DNA of 14,964 bases from Pyrinomonadaceae bacterium (GTDB lineage: Bacteria; Acidobacteriota; Blastocatellia; Pyrinomonadales; Pyrinomonadaceae), in contig JAGOWF010000028.1 in NCBI GenBank assembly GCA_018060305.1, positions 1-14,964 of the forward strand. The letters are read 5' to 3'. Shown here one piece after another: positions 1 to 7,391 of the stretch (within the stretch, counting starts at the first letter, position 1; every line of letters begins with the position of its first letter). The notes under the pieces were generated by a model, which was not told the DNA's origin, searched no databases, and worked only from the letters and a program-made list of their open reading frames with translations. The translations under genes and the position numbers were made by a program.

Positions 1-1220
1 TGGACTCGATCTATGCGCACAAGTTTCGCAGCGGTCTGACGATACTCGGCATCGTCGTTGGCATTCTGACAGCAGTTGTGGTGGCGTCGATCCTGACCGG
101 AATGCGTGCGAGCATCGTTTCGATCGTCGAGGAATACGGCACTAACAACATCTACGCCTTTCACCTGACGACCGGCCCGGGCGGCAACAACCGCGACGAA
201 CGCAACCGCAAACCGCTGACCGACGCCGACGTCAATGCGATCCTTTCGCAATCGACGGCGATCGAGGACATTGCCAGCGTCAATCCTGGCATCGGCAATT
301 TTGGCCAGAGCTTTGATGACAACCTGACTTACGAGGGCCGCAACTACCGCTGGGCACAGTGCGACGGCGTTTCGGCGAACTACGACCACATCTCAAACCT
401 GACGCTCCGCGAAGGCCGCTGGCTGACCGAGGCCGACGACCAGCAGCGCCGCAACGTGCTCGTCATCGGCGTCAACGCCCGCGAAGCGCTCTTCCCAAAC
501 CCCGACGAGTCGGTCATTGGCAAGGTGGTGCGGATGAATGGCGACACATGGGAGATCATCGGCGTGATCGAGAAGCGCAAATCGGGCTTCTTTGGCGAAA
601 ACGAAGAGGACCGCAAGGTCTTTATGCCCTACAAAACGTCGCGAAAGGTAGCGCCGCTGCGTGATTTCCTGCTGATGATCGTCCAGGCCAAGCAGGGCCA
701 GTTGAAAGACGCGGTCGAGGAGATCGAGAGCGTCCTGCGGCTGCGCCGAGAGGTCAAATACGGCGAGGCGAATAACTTTGACGTCAAAACCGCCGACGCA
801 TTTATCGCCCAGTTTGACGCCATTATCGGCGGCGTCGGCCTGGTCGCCATCGCGATTTCGTGCCTCGGCCTGCTGGTCGGCGGCATCGGCGTGATGAACA
901 TCATGCTCGTCTCCGTCACCGAACGCACAAAGGAGATCGGCATCCGCAAGGCCATCGGCGCCACCAAGCGGGCCATCGTCTTCCAATTCCTGTTAGAGGC
1001 AATGACGCTCACGATGTTCGGCGGCGTCATCGGCGTCGCCCTGTCGGTGCTGATAAGCAACCTCCTGATGCTCCTCGTCCCGTCAATGCCCGCCCAGATA
1101 CAGCCGTGGATGATAATCACGTCCCTAAGCGTCTCCGTCGGCATCGGCCTCATCTTCGGCGTCCTCCCCGCCCGCAAAGCCGCCAAACTCGACCCGATCG
1201 AATGCCTGCGTTACGAGTAA
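1..1220 (+). CDS. ABC transporter permease, MacB/FtsX type (5' partial)
   Basis: Membrane permease subunit of a MacB-like ABC exporter; the ATPase and any periplasmic adaptor would lie outside the window. The frame is open from the first complete codon at position 3, and the residues before the first possible start at 78 (FRSGLTILGIVVGI) match the first membrane helix of MacB proteins, so the true start is upstream of the window. Order seen in the 405 visible residues: TM1 near 12-32, a large periplasmic MacB_PCD-like domain to about 270, then the FtsX domain with three hydrophobic segments. The typical loop ERTKEIGIRKAIGATKRAI follows the second helix, and the C-terminus DPIECLRYE is the usual family ending. 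The substrate cannot be told: MacB relatives act on macrolides, peptides or lipoproteins. An inverted repeat starts 9 nt after the stop. Confidence 0.93.
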   Translation, partial: DSIYAHKFRSGLTILGIVVGILTAVVVASILTGMRASIVSIVEEYGTNNIYAFHLTTGPGGNNRDERNRKPLTDADVNAILSQSTAIEDIASVNPGIGNFGQSFDDNLTYEGRNYRWAQCDGVSANYDHISNLTLREGRWLTEADDQQRRNVLVIGVNAREALFPNPDESVIGKVVRMNGDTWEIIGVIEKRKSGFFGENEEDRKVFMPYKTSRKVAPLRDFLLMIVQAKQGQLKDAVEEIESVLRLRREVKYGEANNFDVKTADAFIAQFDAIIGGVGLVAIAISCLGLLVGGIGVMNIMLVSVTERTKEIGIRKAIGATKRAIVFQFLLEAMTLTMFGGVIGVALSVLISNLLMLLVPSMPAQIQPWMIITSLSVSVGIGLIFGVLPARKAAKLDPIECLRYE

Positions 1221-1228
1221 ACCGCCCA

Positions 1229-1260
1229 ACATTCGCTTGACCTCTCACAACGGCGAATGT
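1229..1260 (+). terminator. Terminator-like inverted repeat after the permease gene
   Basis: ACATTCGC (1229-1236) pairs perfectly with GCGAATGT (1253-1260) across a 16-nt loop, starting 9 nt after the permease stop. There is no T run behind it, so intrinsic termination is uncertain; it may simply be an intergenic dyad. Confidence 0.4.
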
Positions 1261-1279
1261 GAGCGGCGATGGGCCGTTT

Positions 1280-1361
1280 CGCCCTTTCAGGGCGAGGCGC
1301 GAAGGTTTGCGATCTTCCCAGACGTTTTACGTCTGGCTACCTTCTTCGGCCGCTTTGCGGC
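1280..1361. repeat. Cluster of three short perfect hairpins with 3-nt loops
   Basis: Three hairpins follow one another: CGCCCT-TTC-AGGGCG (1280-1294), CCAGACGT-TTT-ACGTCTGG (1318-1336) and GCCGC-TTT-GCGGC (1349-1361). All have perfect stems of 5 to 8 bp and 3-nt pyrimidine-rich loops. Such serial hairpins resemble repetitive extragenic palindrome clusters. No matching transposase gene is in the window. Confidence 0.65.
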
Positions 1362-1384
1362 AAAAGTCTTCCGTGCAAGTCAAT

Positions 1385-1545
1385 ATCTCGCATACGTACG
1401 CCAATAACTCGTTCAAGCAGGGCAAAAACTCATTCGGCGTCGCCAATAACTCATTCAGGCAGGGCAATGATTCGTTTATTGGGCCAGTAAGCGAGTTATT
1501 TACGCCAATGAGCGAGTTATTTACGCCAATGAGCGAGTTCTTCCA
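1385..1545. repeat. 21-bp tandem array, about seven to eight units, with orientation switch
   Basis: A conserved core recurs at exactly 21-bp steps at 1406, 1427, 1448, 1469, 1490, 1511 and 1532, with a degenerate copy at 1385. The first units read AACTCGTTC or AACTCATTC; the unit at 1469 is intermediate (GATTCGTTT); the last three read AGCGAGTT, the reverse complement type of the first. Two neighbouring units (1490 and 1511) are followed by the same TTTACGCCAATG. Because 21 is divisible by three, both strands stay open and give 7-residue repeats such as NNSFRQG on plus and NSLIGVN on minus. No CRISPR-like unique spacers exist. Confidence 0.85.
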
Positions 1546-1636
1546 GGGAATGACGCACATTTGCGGGCCAAAATGTCAGTCTTTTAGAGGAAGATCTCTG
1601 TTTTGCTGCCGCGCCGACGTTCGCAACACGTTGCGG

Positions 1637-1704
1637 AAGCCCGCGCGTGAGCAAGGGCGGGACATTCGGCATTGAATATATCGCCCTCCCTCACGGTCGG
1701 GCTT
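1637..1704. repeat. 23-bp imperfect inverted repeat
   Basis: The left arm 1637-1659 and the right arm 1682-1704 match as reverse complements at 19 of 23 positions, including AAGCCCG, CGTGAG and AGGGCG blocks, with a 22-nt AT-richer loop. It lies in the gene-free convergent region and looks like a dispersed intergenic palindromic element rather than an intrinsic terminator, since no T run follows on either strand. Confidence 0.7.
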
Positions 1705-1751
1705 GGGCAATGCCTCGCGCGGCGTGAATTATCTCCTCACGAGGTCGTCGG

Positions 1752-1776
1752 CGAGGTTGCCCGGCTTCGGGCCTCG
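1752..1776. repeat. GC-rich hairpin
   Basis: GCCCG (1759-1763) and CGGGC (1768-1772) pair around the tetraloop GCTT, extended by CGAG (1752-1755) with CTCG (1773-1776) and a small bulge. It may contribute to transcription stop between the two convergent genes. Confidence 0.45.
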
Positions 1777-1795
1777 TGTCGCCGAAGGGTGACGT

Positions 1796-1860
1796 TTCTC
1801 TGCGTGGACGTATTTTTCGCAAGAATTCCGCTCGGAGGACGCGGCGATGTTCGCAGAGAA
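1796..1860. repeat. 9-bp inverted repeat downstream of the RNase gene
   Basis: TTCTCTGCG (1796-1804) is the exact reverse complement of CGCAGAGAA (1852-1860), separated by 47 nt. It lies 17 nt beyond the stop of the minus-strand RNase gene. There is no U tract, so its role as terminator is unproven. Confidence 0.4.
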
Positions 1861-1876
1861 CGCAGGGACTTATCGA

Positions 1877-3319
1877 CTATTCAAGCTCGACCGTCTGCTG
1901 ATACTCGGGCACGACGACGTTCCAGCCGTAGGCGTCGCGGATGTGCTGGGCCATTGCCTCGGCGGATTCGGGTTCGCCGTGGGTGGTAAAGACGGTTTTC
2001 GGTGCGGTTTTGAGGCCTGCGAGCCAGCGAAGCACGGCCTTCCAGTCGGCATGGGCCGAGAAGCCCTCGACCTTCTCGACGTGGCAGCGGACGGGGATCC
2101 AATTCTTCATTATGCGAACTTCCCGCTCGCCGTCCTGGACTCTGCGGCCGGTCGTGCCCGCGGCCTGATAGCCGACAAAGACGATCGTCGCCCGTTCGTC
2201 GGGCAGTATTCGCATCGCGTGGTGCAGCACGCGGCCACCGCTTAGCATTCCCGAGGCTGAGATTATTACACGCGGGCCGCGCATCTCATTTAGGCGTTTT
2301 GATTCCTCGCGGCTCGACGCGGTCTGCATCGAGGCCGTCCGCAGCGGATGCTTTTTGTGAGCGAGCAGTGAGGCGTATTCGCGGTCGTGCTCCTCGTGCC
2401 AGCGGTTATAGACCTGCGTCGCCTGCGATGCCATCGGCGAATCGACGATCACGGGCAGTATCGGAATGCGCTTCTGCTCCTCAAGCTCGCGGATCATATA
2501 GAGCACTTCCTGCGTCCGGCCGACCGCGAACGCCGGTATCAGGATCGGCCCGCCGCGTTCCGCAGCCTCGTTGATGATCCGCGCCATCTGCGTCTCGGAA
2601 TCAATGTCTCCATGCAGCCTGTCGCCATACGTCGATTCGCACATCAAATAATCGCACGCCGGCGGCGGCGCCGGATCATGCAAGATCGGTTGGTCGTAAT
2701 GGCCGAGATCGCCGGAAAAAAGAAACCTAGTCCCATGTCCCAGCGTCTCATGTCCCAAGTCATCGGACGTGGAACTTGGGACATGGGACTTGGAACTCAT
2801 TTCCACCAGCACCTGACTCGCACCCATGATGTGACCGGCGACGCTGAAGCCGGCGCGAAATCCTTCGCAGATGTCGTGCAGTTCGCCGTCATTTGGGAAG
2901 GTCTGCAGCAGGGCGAGCGCGGCCTTTGCGTCCGGCTCATCATAGAGCGGCAGGGCCGGTGAATAGCTCGAAAGCTGATGCCGATTGCGGTAGTCGGCCT
3001 CTTCTTCCTGCAGCCGGGCGGAGTCTGGCAGAAGTATCTTGAGCAGGTCGGCCGTCGCCCGCGAGGTGAACACAGGCCCGTTGAAACCGAGCTTTACGAC
3101 GCGCGGCAGAAAGCCCGTGTGATCGATGTGGGCGTGGGTAATAATGACCGCATCAAGCTGATCCGCCGCGAACGGCGGATCCTGCCAGTTACGCTCACGA
3201 AGCTCTCGGCCACCCTGAAACAGGCCGCAATCAACGAGAACTCGCCGACCGTTGGATTCGAGGAGATATTTTGAGCCGGTAACAGAGCCGACCCCGCCGT
3301 AAAAGGTAATTCTCGCCAT
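1877..3319 (-). CDS. Beta-CASP metallo-beta-lactamase-fold ribonuclease (YsxG/CPSF73-like)
   Basis: Predicted cytoplasmic zinc-dependent RNA nuclease of 480 aa. Metal-site motifs are complete: D30 in LVDCG, HAHIDHTG at 62-69, H163 in GHIMGAS, and SGDLG at 202-206. The beta-CASP part shows CESTYGD (motif A, 227-233), GFSAHAD (motif B, H423) and FTTHGE (motif C, H447). The length fits the family apart from an insertion at about residues 175-197, just before SGDLG, encoded by a palindromic DNA element (separate entry). The start lies 6 nt after the stop of the preceding gene and has no clear Shine-Dalgarno, so translation is probably coupled. It is the last gene of the kinase operon. The family assignment is firm; the RNA substrate is unknown. 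Confidence 0.93.
   Translation of the reverse strand: MARITFYGGVGSVTGSKYLLESNGRRVLVDCGLFQGGRELRERNWQDPPFAADQLDAVIITHAHIDHTGFLPRVVKLGFNGPVFTSRATADLLKILLPDSARLQEEEADYRNRHQLSSYSPALPLYDEPDAKAALALLQTFPNDGELHDICEGFRAGFSVAGHIMGASQVLVEMSSKSHVPSSTSDDLGHETLGHGTRFLFSGDLGHYDQPILHDPAPPPACDYLMCESTYGDRLHGDIDSETQMARIINEAAERGGPILIPAFAVGRTQEVLYMIRELEEQKRIPILPVIVDSPMASQATQVYNRWHEEHDREYASLLAHKKHPLRTASMQTASSREESKRLNEMRGPRVIISASGMLSGGRVLHHAMRILPDERATIVFVGYQAAGTTGRRVQDGEREVRIMKNWIPVRCHVEKVEGFSAHADWKAVLRWLAGLKTAPKTVFTTHGEPESAEAMAQHIRDAYGWNVVVPEYQQTVELE
2729..2797. repeat. Palindromic repeat element inside the RNase reading frame
   Basis: Perfect 12-bp arms CATGTCCCAAGT (2749-2760) and ACTTGGGACATG (2774-2785) flank a 13-nt loop. 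A further partial copy, AGTCCCATGTCCCA, lies at 2729-2742, and ATGGGACTTGGAACT extends the other side to 2797. The element is read in frame on the minus strand as about 22 extra residues (roughly 175-197) of the beta-CASP protein, in the short linker before metal motif SGDLG. It is unlike the surrounding coding sequence in its GGGAC/GTCCC repetition. Similar behaviour is known from Rickettsia palindromic elements inserted in genes; relationship is not implied. Confidence 0.8.
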
Positions 3320-3325
3320 CGCGGT

Positions 3326-3808
3326 CTATTCAGAACGGACGCCGCAGGTGCTGCCCGACAGCCACGCGAGGCCTTCCGGGAAAAGAAACCTCAACAGCGT
3401 TGCAGATGCCTCAAGGCCGCAAGAATCACCCTCAGGAATGCAAACGTCTCCGCAGGCCTTGGTCCCGGCCGCGCAGCCGCGGACTGCACGCATCGGGCTG
3501 TTCTCCGGTGGCGGCGTCTCGAGAAAGCTGTTGACATTGACCATTCTGACGCAGCCGGCATTCATACCGAACGCGACGATCTTGTCATAGTCCTTTTTGC
3601 TGTCGGCCCAGCCCTGGAACTTGACAGCCTGATTGATCGAAACGACGTTGACGTGTGAGACCTGCGACGCAAGGCCCTTGTCATCCTTGATCTCAGCATA
3701 GATGGCCGCCACGATCTGGGTGTCGGTCGCACCGCAGGCTTGGCCGTATGCCGGAATGATGGTGAACGCTGCCAACGCAGCGATGACCGCAAGCTTGAAA
3801 ATCTGCAT
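3326..3808 (-). CDS. Secreted BON-like protein with C-terminal cysteine motif
   Basis: 160 aa, exported: a hydrophobic signal peptide (1 to about 22, ending AYG) precedes the mature chain. Residues about 28-95 resemble a BON domain: a helix (IVAAIYAEI), then VNVVSINQAVKFQGWADS and a final GCVRMVNVN strand. A short C-terminal module has four cysteines at 112, 119, 123 and 130 (C-x6-C-x3-C-x6-C, with CIPEGDSC). A strong AAGGAG at 3820-3815 sits 6 nt before ATG and fixes the start. It is a paralogue of the upstream lipoprotein: the same six cysteines align, but this copy has no lipobox, has a different C-terminal tail, and ends 6 nt before the RNase start. BON domains usually bind membranes or envelope ligands; the exact role is unknown. 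Confidence 0.82.
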   Translation of the reverse strand: MQIFKLAVIAALAAFTIIPAYGQACGATDTQIVAAIYAEIKDDKGLASQVSHVNVVSINQAVKFQGWADSKKDYDKIVAFGMNAGCVRMVNVNSFLETPPPENSPMRAVRGCAAGTKACGDVCIPEGDSCGLEASATLLRFLFPEGLAWLSGSTCGVRSE

Positions 3809-3832
3809 AGGACGCTCCTTAAATTGAAGAGA

Positions 3833-3854
3833 GGCGGGCCGCTAGAGGCCCGCC
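3833..3854 (-). other. Intercistronic GC-rich hairpin
   Basis: GGCGGGCC (3833-3840) and GGCCCGCC (3847-3854) form a perfect 8-bp stem around a 6-nt loop, 3 nt after the lipoprotein stop and about 24 nt before the next start on the minus strand. Only a weak TCTCTT follows, so it is more likely an mRNA-stabilising or partial-attenuation hairpin within the operon than a full terminator. Confidence 0.55.
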
Positions 3855-3857
3855 GGT

Positions 3858-4439
3858 TCATTTGGTTTTACTGCCGTTGGTGTTACCGGCAGTGTTTGGG
3901 ACCGTTCGATTCACATTAGAATTCGAATTTGCATTTGAATTAGCATTACTGTCCGAATCGGCCATCGCTGTGCATTCCTGACCCTCGGGAATACAAAATT
4001 CACGACAGGCATAGGTCCCGGCCGAGCAGCCACCCCCGGGCTTCGGCAATAGTGGGTTGCCCGGAGCCGGCCTGGCGTCCAGCAAGCCATCGGGCGCGAC
4101 CTTCAAGACACACTGAACCCCGTTCGCCTCTTTCACGATCGTGTCTTTATCCGTCTTACTATCCGCCCAACCGATAAAACGCACCATCCGCTGTTCTGAG
4201 ATGACATTGAGGTGCTTTGCCTGTCCGCCTAGCCCAGCCTTTGAAATACTGGCATAGACCCCGTCAACGATCTGCTTGTCAACAGTCGGCGCTCCACACG
4301 GATCTGGTGTCGGCGTTGACAAAGCCGGCTTTTTATTGTCAGTCACATTATTTGCCGGAGCGCCGCAACCGGCGATAAACACGGCTGACGCTAGTGTCAT
4401 ACCCAGCATCGAACGAACTAAATAACTTCGTGATCGCAT
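3858..4439 (-). CDS. BON-like lipoprotein with cysteine motif and Asn/Ser-rich tail
   Basis: 193 aa counted from ATG at 4439. The frame is open to a TTG at 4451, but that codon overlaps a GGAGG (4449-4445) ideally placed 5 nt before ATG 4439, so the shorter start is chosen. The N-terminus has a positive start, a hydrophobic core and a canonical lipobox (FIAGC, Cys25). A BON-like domain spans about 52-115 (QIVDGVYASI, then LNVISEQRMVRFIGWADS and QCVLKV). The module C-x6-C-x3-C-x6-C lies at 138-156 with CIPEGQEC, and a low-complexity N/S/A tail ends the chain. Cys48 and Cys110 also match the downstream paralogue. The kinase gene stops 13 nt before this start, so the two are cotranscribed. Probably anchored in an envelope membrane; function unknown. 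Confidence 0.85.
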   Translation of the reverse strand: MRSRSYLVRSMLGMTLASAVFIAGCGAPANNVTDNKKPALSTPTPDPCGAPTVDKQIVDGVYASISKAGLGGQAKHLNVISEQRMVRFIGWADSKTDKDTIVKEANGVQCVLKVAPDGLLDARPAPGNPLLPKPGGGCSAGTYACREFCIPEGQECTAMADSDSNANSNANSNSNVNRTVPNTAGNTNGSKTK

Positions 4440-4452
4440 ATTGTCCTCCAAA

Positions 4453-7338
4453 TTAGTAATTCACGGTAAGCAGTGATAACAAACTGTAGCGGGTCTGCTT
4501 CCCAAAGATCACGCCGCTAGAATCGTGAAGCCAACAAAGCCGCGAATAGTACAGGCTCGGATCATTATTAGCGGTTAGCTTCCGCGCCGGCCCGCCCACC
4601 GAAGGAATGACCCAAATGTCATCCTTCCCGTTCTCACGGGCGGCATAGGCAAAGTACTTTCCTTCGTCTGAAAGAAAAATATTGTAAAAATAGGTATTTT
4701 TCAAGCGGAGAAGTTCTTTTGGGGCATTCGTCACGCTCCCGACAAGTTTCATCACGATCTCCGGAGGCAGGCCGCTCACCTTATCCGACTCGGCAACTAT
4801 CAATCCTGAATCATTGGCCGCCCATCCGATCAGGCGCATGGTCACGTAGGTTTCGTATACGACGGACGACGTATTCGTTGTCAGGTCAAGGACTTTCACG
4901 CCTCGGAGCGTCCTGCCTTGCTCGTCCCTGTTCTTGCGCTGGAAGCTGAATGCAATTCGCCTGCCGTCCGCGTCCCATAGAGGACAATTGACCGAGACAA
5001 CCGCCTCTGTATTATCGCTTAGTCGCGTCTCACCGCCGCTGCGGCCTACGACCCATACATTCGAAACGCCCTCCTCTTCTGCGATGTATGCGATCCGCGA
5101 CCCGTCGGGCGACCAATCGAGCGCGGCAGTCTGCATGAAATTGTAAGGCGAAACCGAATAGCCTCCGGGCAAGCCGCTGGCAGACGTCAATCTTCGTTCG
5201 GCCCTGCCGTCTGAGTTGACGACGTTAACCTCGGTTCGGTTATTTGTCCTTCGCAGAAAGGCTATCATCGTCCCGTCGGGTGACCACGTTGGCAGGAAGC
5301 CTGTCCGCGTTAGTGTAACACCCTGTTCATTTTCCGCCCCCGACCGTAACGGCCGCAGGATGATCGAGCTGTCGAATAATCGATTCCCTTGGCTGATGTT
5401 CTTGGCCGACTGAAAGCTAACCGTCTGGCCATCAGATGAGACTGCAGGCCAGAAGTTAGCGTTGAGGTCGCGCACGACCGGAACATCCTGACCGCCCGCG
5501 ATCGAAGCCCGCCATAAGTTCGATTCCTCCTTCGAACTGCTGAGGATCAACGATCTCCCGTCGGGTGAGGCATCAGCAACGGCTACATCGCTCTCGGTCG
5601 ATGAAATCTGAGTGCCAGGGCCACCGGTGGTAGCAAAGACCTGGCGAATACCCTCGACCGGCAAATCGTAGAAGAACACGTTCTTTGCAGAGAGCCACGC
5701 AACGCCCTCGATCCGTCCCAACCCTGAGGTAACCTCGCGAGGACTACTGCCGGCAATATCGCTCGTCATGAGCCGCCAGCCCGCATCATCCTGAACGACG
5801 AATGCCAATGTTCGTTCATCCTCGGCAATATTGATCCAATGGACATTGCCCTGATTCAACTCAGTTATCCGCCCTATCTCTCCGGTCGAGGTATCTATCG
5901 AGTAAAGGTCGCCCTTCAACTGATAATAGATCTTTCCGCTTGCGGCCCACCGACGAAGTATCATGCTGGCATCGTGGATATTACCGATGAGCCGCGGAGT
6001 ACCGCCCAAAGCCGGGACCCGCCAGATACCACCTGAGTCTCGTTCGGAGAAATATGCCACCTCATCTCCCTTGGGTGAAAAGATCGGCCCGACATTTGAG
6101 AAAGCGTCAGTTGTGATCTGCCGCGCCTCGGTCGAACCGGTTTGCGTGATCCAGATATTCTTGCCTCCGGATTTGGTCGATGCAAAGACTATCATCTTTC
6201 CATCCGGCGAGAAGCTTGCGCTGGAGAACATTTCACCGGGAGAGATAGTCCAACTGGCAACTTCTGCAACCTTCTGGGCGAAGGACGGAACCAGACGGTC
6301 CGGGCGAAGATACCACACGCCGCCCAGTGCCAAGCCGGCAATCGCAATGAAAACCAAGGCGTGCAGGAGTGAAAATCTTCGTGTCGTCGAGATCGTTGAA
6401 GTAAAGGTAGAAAAGCGGCCGGTGGAAGATGTCTGAGCGGGCAGCAACTGGTCGGCGCTGTTGCCGCGTTTTGATTCGAATCTGATCTCGTCTCTGAGAT
6501 CTTCTATGTCGATCTCGAGGTCCTTGATGTGCTGGTAGCGGTGATCGCGATCCTTGCGCAGGGCCTTGCCGACGATCCGCCCAAGTTGGCGCGGCAAGGT
6601 TGGGGCAATCTCGCGTATCGGTGTCGGATCGTCGCGCAGGATAGAGCTGACAACGTCGAGATGCCCTTCACCCTCGAATGGCCGCTTGCCCGTGAACAGC
6701 TCATACATCACGATGCCGAAGCTGAAAATGTCACTCCGCGCGTCGATAGGCTTGCCGCGCGCCTGTTCGGGTGACATATACCCGACCGTGCCCATAACAA
6801 GGCCGGGCTGAGTGTTAAATTGCAATCTCGTCGCCTCATCGGAATTGGACGTCTCAAAGCGCTGCTCGGTGAGTTTTGCGAGGCCAAAATCGAGGACCTT
6901 AACAAGGCCGTCGTGGCGAACGATGATGTTTTCGGGCTTTACGTCACGGTGGATAATGCCCGCTTCGTGTGCCGCACCGAGTGCCGCAGCGATCTGGAGG
7001 GCGATCTTCAAGGCGTCGGTCAGACTGATCGGGCCCGAGTTCATTCGATCCCGCAGCGTCTCGCCTTTTATGAATTCCGTGACAATGTAGTTGTGCCCAT
7101 CGGTCTCACCGATCTCGTAAACCGTCAGGATGTTCGGATGGTTCAGAGCGGACGCGGCCTTCGCTTCCTGAATGAAACGATTGAGCTTGTCGGCGTCTTT
7201 GCTGAGCTCGTCGTTGAGGATCTTGACGGCCGCCTTGCGGTCGAGGCGCGTGTCATCGGCAAGATAGACCTCGCCCATCCCGCCCGCGCCGATCTTTTCG
7301 CGAATCTCGTAGTGGCCGACCTTGTTGCCCGTCACCAT
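4453..7338 (-). CDS. Transmembrane Ser/Thr protein kinase with C-terminal PD40 beta-propeller
   Basis: 961 aa. A PknB-like kinase domain fills about 8-285: Gly loop GAGGMGEVY (17-25), catalytic lysine AVKI (K39), HRDVKPEN (130-137), DFG (150-152), and GTVGYMSPEQ (183-192). All catalytic residues are present, so activity is expected. A Ser/Thr-rich linker leads to one membrane helix near 324-343, placing the remaining 600 residues in the periplasm if the kinase is cytoplasmic. That part carries about seven WD40-like PD40 motifs (SPDGKMIVFAS, SPKGDEVAYFS, SPDGRSLILSS, SPDGTMIAFLR and others), a TolB-like propeller presumably for sensing or protein contact. ATG 7338 follows GGGGA by 8 nt. It is the first gene of a four-gene operon with a good promoter upstream. 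The ligand and phosphorylation targets are unknown. Confidence 0.95.
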   Translation of the reverse strand: MVTGNKVGHYEIREKIGAGGMGEVYLADDTRLDRKAAVKILNDELSKDADKLNRFIQEAKAASALNHPNILTVYEIGETDGHNYIVTEFIKGETLRDRMNSGPISLTDALKIALQIAAALGAAHEAGIIHRDVKPENIIVRHDGLVKVLDFGLAKLTEQRFETSNSDEATRLQFNTQPGLVMGTVGYMSPEQARGKPIDARSDIFSFGIVMYELFTGKRPFEGEGHLDVVSSILRDDPTPIREIAPTLPRQLGRIVGKALRKDRDHRYQHIKDLEIDIEDLRDEIRFESKRGNSADQLLPAQTSSTGRFSTFTSTISTTRRFSLLHALVFIAIAGLALGGVWYLRPDRLVPSFAQKVAEVASWTISPGEMFSSASFSPDGKMIVFASTKSGGKNIWITQTGSTEARQITTDAFSNVGPIFSPKGDEVAYFSERDSGGIWRVPALGGTPRLIGNIHDASMILRRWAASGKIYYQLKGDLYSIDTSTGEIGRITELNQGNVHWINIAEDERTLAFVVQDDAGWRLMTSDIAGSSPREVTSGLGRIEGVAWLSAKNVFFYDLPVEGIRQVFATTGGPGTQISSTESDVAVADASPDGRSLILSSSKEESNLWRASIAGGQDVPVVRDLNANFWPAVSSDGQTVSFQSAKNISQGNRLFDSSIILRPLRSGAENEQGVTLTRTGFLPTWSPDGTMIAFLRRTNNRTEVNVVNSDGRAERRLTSASGLPGGYSVSPYNFMQTAALDWSPDGSRIAYIAEEEGVSNVWVVGRSGGETRLSDNTEAVVSVNCPLWDADGRRIAFSFQRKNRDEQGRTLRGVKVLDLTTNTSSVVYETYVTMRLIGWAANDSGLIVAESDKVSGLPPEIVMKLVGSVTNAPKELLRLKNTYFYNIFLSDEGKYFAYAARENGKDDIWVIPSVGGPARKLTANNDPSLYYSRLCWLHDSSGVIFGKQTRYSLLSLLTVNY

Positions 7339-7391
7339 ACGCCAGTCCCCGCCCTATCTCTCCTTCGCTTTGGTTAGAACCTAAAGATTAG

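Larger units (their letters stand above)
1221..1876. other. Convergent intergenic region rich in palindromes, no convincing gene
   Basis: 656 bp between the permease stop and the stop of the convergent RNase gene. Open frames exist on both strands but have no ribosome binding site or recognisable protein. The openness on both strands between about 1385 and 1545 comes from a 21-bp repeat whose unit length is a multiple of three. The region holds, in order, a terminator-like inverted repeat, a cluster of three short hairpins with 3-nt loops, the 21-bp array, a short dyad at 1622-1635, a 23-bp imperfect inverted repeat, a GC-rich hairpin at 1752-1776 and a 9-bp inverted repeat. It looks like a landing site for several families of intergenic repeat elements. 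Confidence 0.75.

Noticed and set aside
1385..1545. CRISPR array
   Set aside because: Unit is 21 bp with no unique spacers, and the repeat orientation reverses; no cas genes.
1259..1675. Plus-strand 138-residue frame, and a minus-strand 77-residue frame at 1327-1560, with heptad-like repeats
   Set aside because: Both are open because of the 21-bp repeat; neither has a ribosome binding site, and the flanks translate hairpin elements. Treated as a DNA repeat, though a repeat peptide cannot be fully excluded.
1672..2245. Plus-strand frames at 1672-1989 and 1847-2245
   Set aside because: They overlap the antisense strand of the RNase gene and have no family resemblance.
4440..4451. TTG start four codons upstream for the BON-like lipoprotein
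   Set aside because: That codon lies within the GGAGG ribosome binding site that serves ATG 4439.
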